Below, in pieces: positions 12,866-24,250 of a stretch of 64,000 nucleotides of DNA. The first letter of the stretch is position 1; every line of letters starts with the position of its first letter. The stretch comes from Sipunculus nudus (Eukaryota; Annelida; Sipuncula; Golfingiida; Sipunculidae): NCBI GenBank assembly GCA_026874595.1, contig CM049309.1:7276576-7340575 (forward strand). The letters are read 5' to 3'. Under the pieces are notes generated by a model. It ran no database searches. It saw only the letters and a program-made list of their open reading frames with translations, and was not told the origin of the DNA. The translations under genes and the position numbers were made by a program.

Positions 12866-12942
12866 ACAGACAGACAGACTTGCAGAGAGACAGGAACAGA
12901 TAGGGAGACAGACAGTCAGAGAGAGAGAAAGAGAGAGACAGT

Positions 12943-12990
<48 letters not shown>
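12645..12990. repeat. purine-rich (GA)n / GACA low-complexity tract
   Basis: Almost pure purine on the plus strand with long (GA)n runs at about 12791-12861 and 12947-12985, interspersed with GACAGA. The 149-codon open frame through it is composed of Arg/Glu/Asp/Gln repeats created by the microsatellite and is not taken as a gene. Confidence 0.85.
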
Positions 12991-13930
12991 AGAGAGGACC
13001 ATTAACACTACTTCAATCTCACTTCAGAGCAGATTCCTTTGGGAGTTTATCACAGTTCCTTGGCACGTTCAGAGGAAACTTAGTGATAAAGTTGACGAGA
13101 AATAGAATAAGTGGACGTTAAAAAAGCACATTAATTTTTTTTATCGTTTTCAAATTTCTTCTATTTCTTTTTATTCTCACAGGAATGAGAATACATAAAT
13201 TATGTCAGTAATAGTCAGTAATAATATTCTCTTTAACTATATATCTTATAACAGGAAAAACTTACTACTGTCTTCCAAAATGATATTTTTCCCTTGGGCC
13301 TATCAAATACATATTTTTTAAATATTTAATTGTGTTTGTCTTGAGAATATTCGTTGTAGGGCCATGCAGGGGAGGTCAAGCCAGACACTTGCATGGTGCT
13401 CTTATATAGATTAGAAAAAAGAACAAAAAACACATAGCCGATATTGTCTTAATTTACTTATCCAAAGTGATATAGTCGGCACAAATGTTTTCAGAGAATA
13501 AACACTCTTTTCAACGCTATTTATTACGTAGCCGTGAATACACGACTATGAAGACATTTATATTAGGCTGGTAAGCCTAACTTGAGTCGTTATACAAGCC
13601 ATATACGGAGGAACTCATGTATTACAGTGATTTTCCATCCTGTTGCATTGATATGGTGGTAAACAGCCAATATTCTTAACATATACGAAAGATGAATTAA
13701 CATAAAAGAATACCTATGAACACACATCCCAAACTGAAAATCCGTCTCTATGGTTTCTTGTATCGCTTACAAGTTGGTTCTTGTCCAGTAACCCGTGAGA
13801 GCCATGCAGAAATTCAACAAACATGCAGAGGGATTAATCAATATGTTGACTTATAATAACATTTTTCTCGCGCATGATAGGTGTTGTTATAAAGTATAGT
13901 AGGACAGCTAAGAATGGTCTGATCCGCGAT
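12991..13930. other. AT-rich intergenic DNA
   Basis: No supported feature. Confidence 0.5.
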
Positions 13931-13996
13931 ATAGGTTGTAACGTCACTCTGACGCCAGACCGCTGGTCGTAGACTCTCTAATGTTAGAGGTCCGAA

Positions 13997-14050
13997 ATGG
14001 CGCTAGCCCGAACGTCGGTGAAAGATTCCTCGCGTGTGAAAGCTAAGCAG
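13997..14050 (+). CDS. candidate first coding exon, unknown gene
   Basis: An ATG in good context (GAAATGG) opens 18 codons, MALARTSVKDSSRVKAKQ, ending exactly at a strong donor CAG|GTATGT (phase 0). The upstream 80 bp is comparatively GC-rich with an AACGTCACT element resembling a CRE, as might be expected at a promoter. I could not find a continuing exon in the following 8 kb, so this may belong to a gene with very long introns or may be a chance ATG-donor pair. No family is recognised. Confidence 0.3.
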
Positions 14051-14324
14051 GTATGTTTTAACTCATTGTTTTGTTGGTGTCCAACACGGAAGATATGGTC
14101 AAAATGAAGTTGGCCGTTTCATGTGTGACGTTATGTATTAGAATAATAAATAAACGGAAGGACAGTAAAATAATAGAGTATTAATATTTTCCCTTCCTGT
14201 CATATTTGTGTGAATTGTTTCCTGATGTGAGAAAAATAAAATTATCATATAGGATTTTACTTCTGCCTAATAAATATACAGAAACAAGATCTCGTATTGA
14301 GATAAGTAAGCTATGAAAGTTATG

Positions 14325-14325
<1 letters not shown>

Positions 14326-14358
<33 letters not shown>
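14326..14358. repeat. (AT)n microsatellite
   Basis: Uninterrupted AT dinucleotide run. Confidence 0.9.
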
Positions 14359-14362
<4 letters not shown>

Positions 14363-14436
14363 TTGCTTTATAATAAAGTAAAAAAATAAAATATAATATC
14401 ACATGGCATTATTGGCGATTGTGGATGTGTGTTTGA

Positions 14437-14652
14437 AGGATCGATTAGATTTTTATTTGGATCAGGCACAAGGTCAGGCACGTCGTCAATGGATATTCAC
14501 AAATGTAAACTCAGTTATGCACGTATATGCACAGGGACTATGAGCCGAATAAGTGAAAGCAAACACGGTTTTGGGAGAATACCATGCAAGAAAGGGACCC
14601 CTACAAGGCGGAGGTGTGTATTCCTTAGAATGCAGATTTCTTGTTTACATTA
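14437..14652. repeat. dispersed repeat shared with 41985-42172
   Basis: Common landmarks in the same order: CGATTAGATTTT, GATCAGG/GATCCAG, GGATATTCACAAATGTAAA, TTATGCACG, GA(A)TAAGT(G)AAA and TTCCTTAGAATGCAGATTTC. A third partial piece occurs at about 41290-41340 (AAGTGAATGCAAACATGG, TTTTGGGAG). The open frame running through is not conserved between copies. Confidence 0.6.
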
Positions 14653-14665
14653 TATCATAGCCTAT

Positions 14666-14668
<3 letters not shown>

Positions 14669-14730
<62 letters not shown>
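14669..14730. repeat. (AT)n microsatellite
   Basis: About 62 bp of uninterrupted AT dinucleotides. Confidence 0.9.
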
Positions 14731-14734
<4 letters not shown>

Positions 14735-16321
14735 ACACAAACAGATGCATGGTTGAGTCAAGTTATCCAAAATGTACCTAACAGTGCCAACATGAATTCA
14801 CTATTAATCTACCACTACAACACGTGTAAGCATACATGTGTGTACATGATTAGATATCCCCAGATCATAAAGACCTTCTTGACTTGCTTTGTCCGTATTT
14901 AGACGTATTGTCACACATAATTATGTGCACAACCTTAAGAGTGAAGCATGAATAGCTAGGTTGGTTGTCAGGTGACAGTTCAGGGTATTGTTTTATAAGA
15001 CACTACCCTCCGCAGATAATCCTCGCTGTGTATACATGTACATGTACTTAAGCACCACTTCCAATTGTCTCGACACGTTATGCAGAGCATCATCGAGAAT
15101 TCTTTTATGTGGTCAGACTAAATTTTGATGTGTGGTCACGTTGATGGTTATTAATTTAGTTTACAAAAGAGCCTAGAAATCACCCGGCAGTTCAGAAGAT
15201 AATGTTAAATGAATTATTTCCCCCTTAGTGGCGACACCTCTTGGCGATGACTAGGATGTGGATAGGTTTCCCTAATGTTAACCTAAACAGACATCATATT
15301 TAATGCATATGCCTCAAAACATATTCCCTTAATTACATGCCTGATCTGTAAAGACTATCCTATTTTATTTATTATGTTTTGGTCAGGGGTTGAATTTTCT
15401 CTTTTTGTACTCGACAACTTCAGCGATGCTGTTTTAGCTGACTGTCACAGAAGACTCTCTGCTCGTTTATATGGCTGAGTGGTTGATATTTGTTTTATGT
15501 GTTTTATAATATTTAATTGTATATAAGGCAAATTTTAGGGAAAACATTTTTTATGAGACATCGGATAAATCATGGAGCAGATTTGTAAAGGGATTTAGAG
15601 CTTAGGAATTTATTGGGATGATCAGTTAGCGACTGTAAAGCGTTTTTATCGGAAGCTTTTATAGCTAACGGTCAATTTTATAATGTTTTACCCGAGTCGG
15701 CCCAGACCTGTGTAGGTCCCTATAATTTTGTAGATCCTGATGTTACATAAATATCACAAAAGTAAAAGCAACCCCTATACAGTTACTCTGTTGACCCTGT
15801 GTCATGCTGCCCTGTTGCTGCCATGGCCAGCTCCAGTTATCACTACAGTTGGCATCCATGTGCTTAATTTTAGTGACAGTGGGGCCACCTGGAGAAAGAA
15901 AGTAAACGATTTGTACCCCACGGAGGAGCCAATACATGAATTATAAAATGATCACTGAACATTAATAAACGTGATAAAAATGAAAACAAAAAATATTCTT
16001 CGACCTGTTGCAGGTCTAGGGTCAGCCACGAAGGGCCTATAGCTAGTGCATTGTGTTATGTCTGGGAAATAATGTGCCGATGGCAAGTTGACCGGATGAC
16101 TGGGTCGGGGCCAATTAGAATAGGTGTTTTTCTGAAGATTTATTTTTATTCATGAGTAGCATGAACCGTTAGGAAAACCTGGGGTTTCTGAGTGGATCGA
16201 CGCTAATGAGTGTCCAGCTGAATCACGTTTGCCCGCATAAAAGGGCTTCCGGCTCTGCATGCCAGTCGAATTTCTCCTCCGAATTTCTCCTCCGAGAAGC
16301 TGCATGAGCGTTATCCTGTAT
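14731..16321. other. intergenic, nothing recognised
   Basis: Opposite-strand open frames at 15740-15946 and 16150-16335 show no motif. A small direct duplication GAATTTCTCCTCC is present near 16268-16292. Confidence 0.5.
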
Positions 16322-16830
16322 TTAACTGGCTGCAAGAGAATTTACATTCACTTCAGCTAAACGTTGGACATTGCCGGCGATAACTTATATGTTTATGGTT
16401 CCCGGGATCCCCCACTGTGTAATTCGCACCTTTGCACCAAGACATGCGATATGTAAAAAAATAATATAACCGCATCTAATCAACAGCTACCAAACAAAGT
16501 TACTGTTTGCATTCAGTGACTGAATCCAAACAAGCCTGATCACTATATCATTGCATTCTGTTGTGTTGACAGGTCTACAGTATTACTAAAAATCCCTTTG
16601 TCGTTTCTCAAAGATTATCCGAGAAGTTATTTATCCCACAAATCGTGTAAGAACGCATCATATTTAACACTTTACAATTCGGATTTAGTTGGTAAATATG
16701 ACCGATGTACATGGTAATTGTAACGACTAATTTAAAAACCTGGGCATAAATGGAAAAAACACAGCCTCTGTCACGCTTAATTACACATCAACAGGTGGTG
16801 TCCTCTAATTAACTCAGGGTAGAACTGACT
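16322..16830 (-). repeat. about 510-bp dispersed repeat, inverted relative to 52173-52693
   Basis: Read on the opposite strand this block follows 52173-52693 nearly base for base. Landmarks are the TTAACTG end, GGCTGCAA, ACGTTGGACATTGCCGGCGA, GGTTCCCGGGATCCCCCA, AAACAAAGTTACTGTTTGCA, GACAGGTCTACAGTATTACT, CCTCTAATTAACTCAGGGTA and AGAACTGACT, where similarity stops. One end abuts TTAA at both loci. No coding frame is seen; it is probably a non-autonomous element. Confidence 0.8.
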
Positions 16831-18164
16831 ACCATTGTACCTGGAGATTGTCGTTCACATATGGATTTCTTGGTTTGTCGGCAATGTTTATGTTCACATA
16901 AAGCATGCATTCATTTAAATAAGGGGACTGTGTACTTAATTAATAGTGTAAACGTTAGACATTGCAAAAATCGATATATTGAAACTGTAAAGAATTTCAT
17001 ACTACCTTAACAACCGATCAACTCCGATTCTCGGTCTGTAAAGTAAACCAATTTTTACTGATGATAATTAAGCGAAATAACAACTGATTCCCAACGCCAG
17101 TAAACTTACACCTGATCTCTCTGCATCCTAATGTAATAACTTTGTAAAACCTTAAAAGTGTATCATGCTTATAATAGTACAATTGCAAATGGATATTCAC
17201 ACAGAGATCATTTATGCAGTCTTGATATATATATCTGTAAGTCTCATGGTCATAAATAAAAAAACTCATTACAAGGAAATAATATTGCGTTACTTTCATT
17301 TTAACGCAATATACACTGCGTGAAAGAAAGAGAGAAAGAGAGAGAGAGAGAGAGAGCTACCCGCGCCTGGTTCTTCGACGTTCTCGTTATGAGGGCAATG
17401 AGCGCTATATCAAAGGGACGCTATGGGAAGCTTCACGGATTAATCACGTGTTGTAATTAACTCCCCAGTCCCATGATGTAAATCTAGGACACCGCTGTTT
17501 CAAATAATTTACGAACCCTCCCAAACATATATAGCAAGTAATATACTTGCCGATTACACCCCCTTATAGAACATTTGTCTCCCTCTGTTTCTTGTGCACT
17601 TACTTTATAACATTTCAAGGATATCAGGATTAAGCCATGAACAATACCTGAAGTTCTGAAGCATACCTATTTTTTTTTCTTTTTTTTTTTTGCAGACAAT
17701 ACAGGTGACCCTTTCTACCGCAAAGTAATTTCTCTCTCTTTGCGAGTGTTCGCGACTTACGTGCGCAGATGTGATGAGTGGCGTGCGTTGATATGTATAT
17801 ATAAACATATGTCCTATTTACTCACGTGTAATTACTCATTTCAAGGTGGAACTTCTTAACAGTGCTTCATTCAAATGACACAGAGTGCCTGATGTACGAT
17901 ATATAGAGCTCCGCAGTGTTTGTGTGTGTTCATCACCATTCAGACACCGGATCCACACTGCAGACACACAATTTGACGCGCACATGTAGTTTTGGACTTC
18001 CATTATATTATAGAATTGAACTCTATGCGCACTACGTTAAAATTGAGCATCACCCATCAACCTGACACAATCAGATACATATTACTTGTAATATAGTGAA
18101 AAGTACCACAAGTTTAATATAAATTTATCATACCAGAAACACTGAAGTGTCAGACAATCATATA

Positions 18165-18165
<1 letters not shown>
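16831..18165. other. intergenic with short (GA)n
   Basis: A (GA)n run occurs at about 17326-17356. No supported gene. Confidence 0.5.

Positions 18166-18229
<64 letters not shown>
18166..18229. repeat. (AT)n microsatellite
   Basis: About 64 bp of AT dinucleotides. Confidence 0.9.
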
Positions 18230-18233
<4 letters not shown>

Positions 18234-18299
18234 AACTCTGTATTACAAAAGAAAGACATATTCGTATGAGGTAGAGACCCACGTATACCGTATACCTAG

Positions 18300-18462
18300 G
18301 TTTCCACAAAGAACCTTTAAAGGTTCTTCACTCAGTCCACTGTCAAGAACCTTGAAGGGTTCCTCCATGTGTTTAATCTTCCAGTTAGAACCCTTAAAGG
18401 TTCCCAACTCAGTCCACTGCTTTTTGGTTCTACCTGAAACCCTTTTTTTCTTAGAGTGTAGG
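18300..18462. repeat. AACCCT/AGGGTT palindromic repeat, copy 2
   Basis: Contains AAGAACCTTTAAAGGTTCTT (a 20-bp perfect palindrome), AGAACCCTTAAAGGTTCC and GAAACCCTTTTT, with the phrase CTCAGTCCACTG occurring twice about 73 bp apart. Related to 1624-1782 and 56905-57072. Confidence 0.6.
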
Positions 18463-20025
18463 TCGGTCACAGACTCGGATAGTGACTCAGACCCGTCGAC
18501 GATCAGGCAAAATTCAAGGAAATAGGTGAATTTGCGAATGCAGTGTAACGTCAAACGAAGTGTGACAGGTTATCATCTACTAGCCGAGATTACATGACCC
18601 ATGAAACAAGTGCGTCAGCGGGGCCAAATGCCGCTAAGTATAAAGAATAAATCCCAAGACAAAGTACTCGAAATATAAGGGTGATGCACGCTTATCTTAC
18701 CTGATTTTTTTCTTAAATAAATGATTTAAATTGTTTGTAAAGTGTGACCCCTTTTTTCGCCAAAACAGTCAAGGTCAGTTGGAATCTTAGGCGGTATAGG
18801 TCAGGCTTGCAGATGACCGCGGGTATAAAAATGACCAATTATGACATATTTTGTAGAGTCATATTAAAAACAACTCTACAAAAACAGGAAATATACACCA
18901 GTAAAGACCAGTGCGTGAAGTCTTTTATAACAAAGTATTTTGAGCACTGAACCTAAATATTGTTAAGGGATAAGGTATTTTAAGACTACACAACACTCGA
19001 TGGTTAGTGGAGAACTAGCTTGGTGAACAAAAGTAAAGGATATAACATAGAAAAAGCATTATAAGGTCCGCATTGAATTGGGCGAATTTAGATGGGGCGT
19101 CCAAAAAAGGGAAATAGAATATTATACGCTTAATACCAATTAGCAGCGCCGGATTATGCGTGTAGATCCGTTTTGTTGCTATATTTGTGCATGCGAGAGT
19201 TATATATAAGTCAGCTAGCAATCACGGCACACTTGTTCACTTGTGCCTGGATGATGGCGATAACTGAGGTTGGCAAATTAAAGAGTGGCAATTGACAGAG
19301 ATCAAAATGTATATATTGTTATTCGAAAAGAGGGACGTTGATGGGCAGCCTTTATGAAATGCCGTATGACATCATTAAAAGGCGGTCTTTCATGTCTTGT
19401 GATGTCATCTGGAGATAGGAGGATGGCTTTTCATACGTAATGATTTTTTTATTATGTGTTAAGCCGGTCTGTTAGATTTTTTTTAAATATTTTTTTTTTC
19501 GGAAAAATCATACAATGCATATTTCACATATAACTGTACACAATCACATCAAATAGAATATATACAATTTATACAAAGCACATTGTTTGGATATTATTCC
19601 AACTATACTTCAAATTTTCAATCCTTGTAATTTGCACATCCAGTATATACATATATTCTAATGGTCTTTATATAGAATACATTTTCCCCTTGCTTTTTTT
19701 TCAATACTAAAACTACAATGCTACTGAGATATGGTATAAATTTATCCTTATCCCCCCCCCCCCCCCATTTCTCATTTCTCTTATATTTCTGTTTTGCTAT
19801 TATATGTTCAATTTTCTCTACATATTCCAATCTCCTTAAAAAAATCTGGCATTAAATTACTTGTGTTCTAATTATATTCCTTTCTACTTTGATATACACA
19901 AATTTTAAATGTAAGGAGCATCTTATTTATTAAAAGGTTATTCTTGATTGGAAACATTACATACGTAATGACTTCGTTAGGTGACGATTAAGAATTGGCA
20001 TCAACAAACTAAACATATTTAAAGG
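18463..20025. other. intergenic, nothing recognised
   Basis: AT-rich; poly(C) near 19755-19767. No gene supported. Confidence 0.5.
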
Positions 20026-20260
20026 GCACCCTACCGCCACAGGCTGTTTCTACTCGAAACGAACCTCTTCCAGTTGTGAATTATGGGGAAAGCCAGGAAA
20101 CCTTGACTCAACTTTCATACTCAAAAATAAAAATTTCTTAACCTTTCAAGGAAATACCTTCAGTTTGCATTTCATATGCGCGTGCTAACAAAATATTACT
20201 TATACCGTGAAATCCTTACCACAAACACACCCATATTTATGTAATTTGTTTGAGTGTACG
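20026..20260. repeat. diverged dispersed repeat, copy B
   Basis: Counterpart of 3590-3815, with the shared landmark CTCGAAACGAACCTCTT and the GCGTGCTAACAAAATAT box. Confidence 0.45.
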
Positions 20261-20982
20261 ACCTTGAAAATAAGGTCAAGGTCAAAATAAATTTCAGGTG
20301 CAAATCTGTTACCTATGAGTTATCTTGTCCCAGTGAGTCTTTAAAAACAGCCATATTTGAGATCTAGCTCAAACGAATACAGAAAAAAAGAAGAAAATAA
20401 TGTGGCAATATCATCATCAACCCCCATATAGCCTTACCTTTATACGGAGAAGGCTATAAATTCCTCGACTTGTTCCGTATTTTTGGGTTCAGGGTATTTT
20501 TGTGTCACCTTTTTAATTACAACGATCCGTCCCAAAATAATTAATAAGTTATTTGTCCTATAGCCAATCCTGCAAAAAAATGTTTGTCGAAAATCATTGA
20601 GAACAATCAGAAAAAATTCTCAGACTAATACACACAAACCACGCTGATTACATAAGCCTACGCCGTCTTCGTTGGCCGAGGTAAATATACGTGTTCCAAG
20701 TGGTGCTACCCTATATGTTGTATATACAATTATCTTTATTGTCATACATGAAACCTTTTGCATGATATGCAAAAATTATGGTTTGAAAACGCAGATACGT
20801 TAGGGCCACAGTAAAACCTCCAGTGTTATTCAGGTCATTTTATGAAAATAGTAAATATACATGGTACAAAGTTGTCTGGAGATATCTGGCAAAATGTATA
20901 TCATTTGATGATAATAATGCCATTATTACATTAACTATTTTATATGTAAGAAATGTAACCGTACATTTGGAAAGGTATGCAC
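20261..20982. other. intergenic
   Basis: No gene seen. The phrase GGGCCACAGTAAAACCTCC near 20811 resembles segments at about 6420-6440 and 50738-50790. Confidence 0.45.
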
Positions 20983-20985
20983 TTA

Positions 20986-21273
20986 ACAGTGGCGGATCTA
21001 GATATTCGAGAACGGGGGGGGGGGGGGGGGGCGCGCGCTAATATTGGATTGGTGGTATATTATTAAAACTAAGTTAATAAAATGTTGTATATATAAACAT
21101 ATATACATATATCTATATATGATTATTATTACGTAACATTTAAGAATATGAAAAATAAAAATATTAAGTTATCTTATTGCTAGGGAACAAAGCAGAAATA
21201 TGAATTACGAATAAATGGTAAAAGAAATAGATAAAATGAGAGTTGTTTCAGTCCCCTCTGGATCCGCCACTGT
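20986..21273. mobile_element. MITE with 17-bp terminal inverted repeats and TTA target duplication
   Basis: The left end ACAGTGGCGGATCTAGA and the complement of the right end ACAGTGGCGGATCCAGA differ at one base. TTA flanks both sides (20983-20985 and 21274-21276), the trinucleotide duplication typical of PIF/Harbinger; an hAT-like origin is less consistent with this duplication. The 288-bp interior is AT-rich with a run of about 16 G at 21016-21031 and encodes nothing, so it is non-autonomous. Confidence 0.8.
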
Positions 21274-21276
21274 TTA

Positions 21277-22381
21277 AAAGGCAGAAAATAAATTAAAGCT
21301 AGTTTTACGGAGGTGTAACAGTTATAAAAGCACAGATCAAAATAAAGTGTGTGGTAATTACATAACGTTTAAGTCAACGGAGTTCATTCTTTTATTTTAT
21401 TTTTATTTTATTTTACATTTAGCATGCATGTCTGACGCTTCTGTAAGTACAATGTATGTCCATTTTCCACCAGACGTCGCTTCATGCGTTTATTTTTCAG
21501 GCCTTTCTTTCAGTATCTTTTTTTACAGGTGCAGGATGTCCCTGGAGATCATGTTACAATACAGGTCAACACCCACGACTTGTCATTATTAGACCAATGA
21601 GTTTATACGGATTGTTGTTTAACATAAACACCGTTTATTGTTATGTGTACCAATTTTTCTTCCTTTGGCGTACCTTTATGTACGCCACATCAGTGGGCAA
21701 AGACATTTTTCAGAAAGAAAAGTCTCCAGACCTAATTAAACCACATTCTTTTCGGGTGTGGTGGGTCATATCAGGAGACAGGACGGATAAGGTGTGTTAT
21801 AAGCCACATAATGTATGTTCGTAGTACTGTGTGATGGGGGGGGGAGGGGTTGGCTGGTTGTATCTTAATCTCCCATTTGCCAGCGGAAATGTACATTTGC
21901 ATATTCAAATTCACATCTGTTGTGCATTATCCTCAATATAAAATCACAAAACAAAATACATAGAGCCACAGAATATGAATATGGGCTATACCAAAAAAAG
22001 ACAAGAATGGCGATATCTGAGGACATAAATATCCATTTAATGTTTTTCCTCTGGCTTATTGTAATTGTCACTTGCATACAATACGCATCCCATACCTTTT
22101 CCCTTGGTATCCACCCAGCCCATAATCAACAGAGCAAAGCTGTCAATAAAAGAACAATTAATGCTGGGGACACATCAACGAAGCCATTGTCTTGCGGTAA
22201 CTGGAAAGCTGGCAATTAGTTGAATAGTCCCAGTGTAAATGTATTGACAGATGAATTCGGCCTTAAATGCATTACTGGGTTTTGGTTTTTTAAACTAATG
22301 TCATACCCGTACCGGGGTTAATATCCTGTGCCCAGCACGAGTTGTCACATGTGTTACAGCTCATGATTATTTGGATGTGCC
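21277..22381. other. region upstream of the CUB-TSP1-PAN gene
   Basis: Open frames at 21347-21824 and 21920-22219 overlap in different frames and show no domain. A short G-rich run occurs at 21836-21849. The promoter and transcription start of the following gene should lie in this interval, but I see no clear TATA box. Confidence 0.4.
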
Positions 22382-24192
22382 ATGACTAAATTCGTGGAGG
22401 TTTTCCTGCTACTGACGTTTCTAGAGAGTGAGACTGTGAGAGTTGACTTCTGCCGTGAGTAACTCAATGAAGGGCGCATGTGCACGTTTGTATGTATATG
22501 TATGCCACACTACGCGGATCTGGTGGCAACTAAACGTTTGGTGGTAAATGAGCGTGTGTCCGCAAAGTTTTGAGCATAACATTTTTTTGGGACCACGCCC
22601 AAAGTCCCAAATTTAAGTAGGAATTACGCAATTAGGAAACAGTCATGATTTTGTTTTGAAGAACAGAAAAATATCAAGGCTTCCTCATTAATTACGCAAG
22701 CCTGTTTAGCTCTGCCTTACACAAGACAAACATATCAAATACGACATATTGTTTATTATATTATTGAAAAAAATTTAAAAGTGAATTATTTTTTGCACTT
22801 AGTTAGAAAACGCATTTTTAAGTAGGCTGATTTTACAGTGTATGACAAAATCTTCAAAATTTGTTTCTCCGCCATTTTTAATTTTCTATTTGAAATTTTA
22901 ATTATAAATTTATATCTGTTCCCATTTGTAAATGAGAAAAAATGTCATAAAAACAACAACACATTTAGGGTATTGTAATGTAGTTTGATAAGCCGATTAA
23001 AAAACTGCATGCTCTTACTGGTTTCTTAAATTAATGCATTTAAACATTAGATAATCGAGAACTTCAACAGACGTATATCCTTAGAGAGAACACTGTACCA
23101 GGTTTATATGAAATGTTAATGCACTTTATATGGTCGGACATGAAATTAAAACAAATTTTTTTATTAATTTAAATTTTTTATGTGTAAGCGGGTTCTTCAT
23201 GTTATACAGAGGAGTGGTCGTGTCAGCGGGTAGTCGTGTTACAGGGGTGGTGGGGTTAGGGGGGTTAGTCTTGTTGGAGACGGATATCGGTGTGGGAGGG
23301 GGTTATGAATCCTCTAAACAGCACCGTGCCTGAAGATTTGATAATAAAAGAACCTTTTTAACAAAACATATTTAAGTATTTTTAAATTTTTTTTATAGGG
23401 GATGTTATGGTCAAGCCCGGAAAGAATTGTAAGTTTAAAAGTTTTGGTCCTTCTGGCTGAATGATACATGAAAGTCGATGTGATTACATCTGATCATGTC
23501 GTTATATTTATAGAACCGTGTGTGTGACGAAAATGAAGGATTCTCCTTTACAGAAATATAAGTTTAAACCAGTTTATCTTAAATGCATGTTACAAGTGTT
23601 AACAATCCATAAATATTCATATTCCGACTTTCTTATAATTTGTGGTCTTATATTCTTTTTGAACGTTCGTTGAACCTGGTTTTTATTTTACTAATCTGTT
23701 TGTGTTTTATGCATGTGGTAAAAACTTCACGGATGAACCGAATGGAATCATAACAAGCCCTGGCTACCCAAACTACATTCCACATGAGCTATATTGCAAG
23801 TGGAAAATCGAGGTGCGAGGGAACTACAGAATTCAGCTTATGGCGAAGAACTTGCACGTAGGCAGTGATAACTGCAATGGAGATTACATTGAGGTAAATA
23901 TAGAGTTTACAGATCCTCCGTGATATTTGTACGACGAGATGCCGAGCCGATATCACATCCCGGTCATTGCAAGTTATGTCGGCTAGGTATGTCAGTATCA
24001 GACTATTGCAGTGCACTGGAGAAAAGCCCAATAACCGGGATGAATTCCACGAACTTTATTGCCCTGAATGTATTAAGCTGCTCTGGTCGGCGCACAGTGG
24101 CGTCAATTTATCTTCGTGGGTGGGTTGAGGGGTGAGGGGATGACTCCCAGACAAACACACACATATAGGCACACACACACCCATATAAATAA

Positions 24193-24250
<58 letters not shown>

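Noticed and set aside
12656-13105. 149-codon plus-strand open frame rich in Arg/Glu
   Set aside because: It is produced by the GA-repeat tract; no complexity, no homolog-like motif.
21347-22219. Open frames of 81-122 codons upstream of the CUB gene as additional exons
   Set aside because: No conserved domain and no splice-phase link to the downstream exons.
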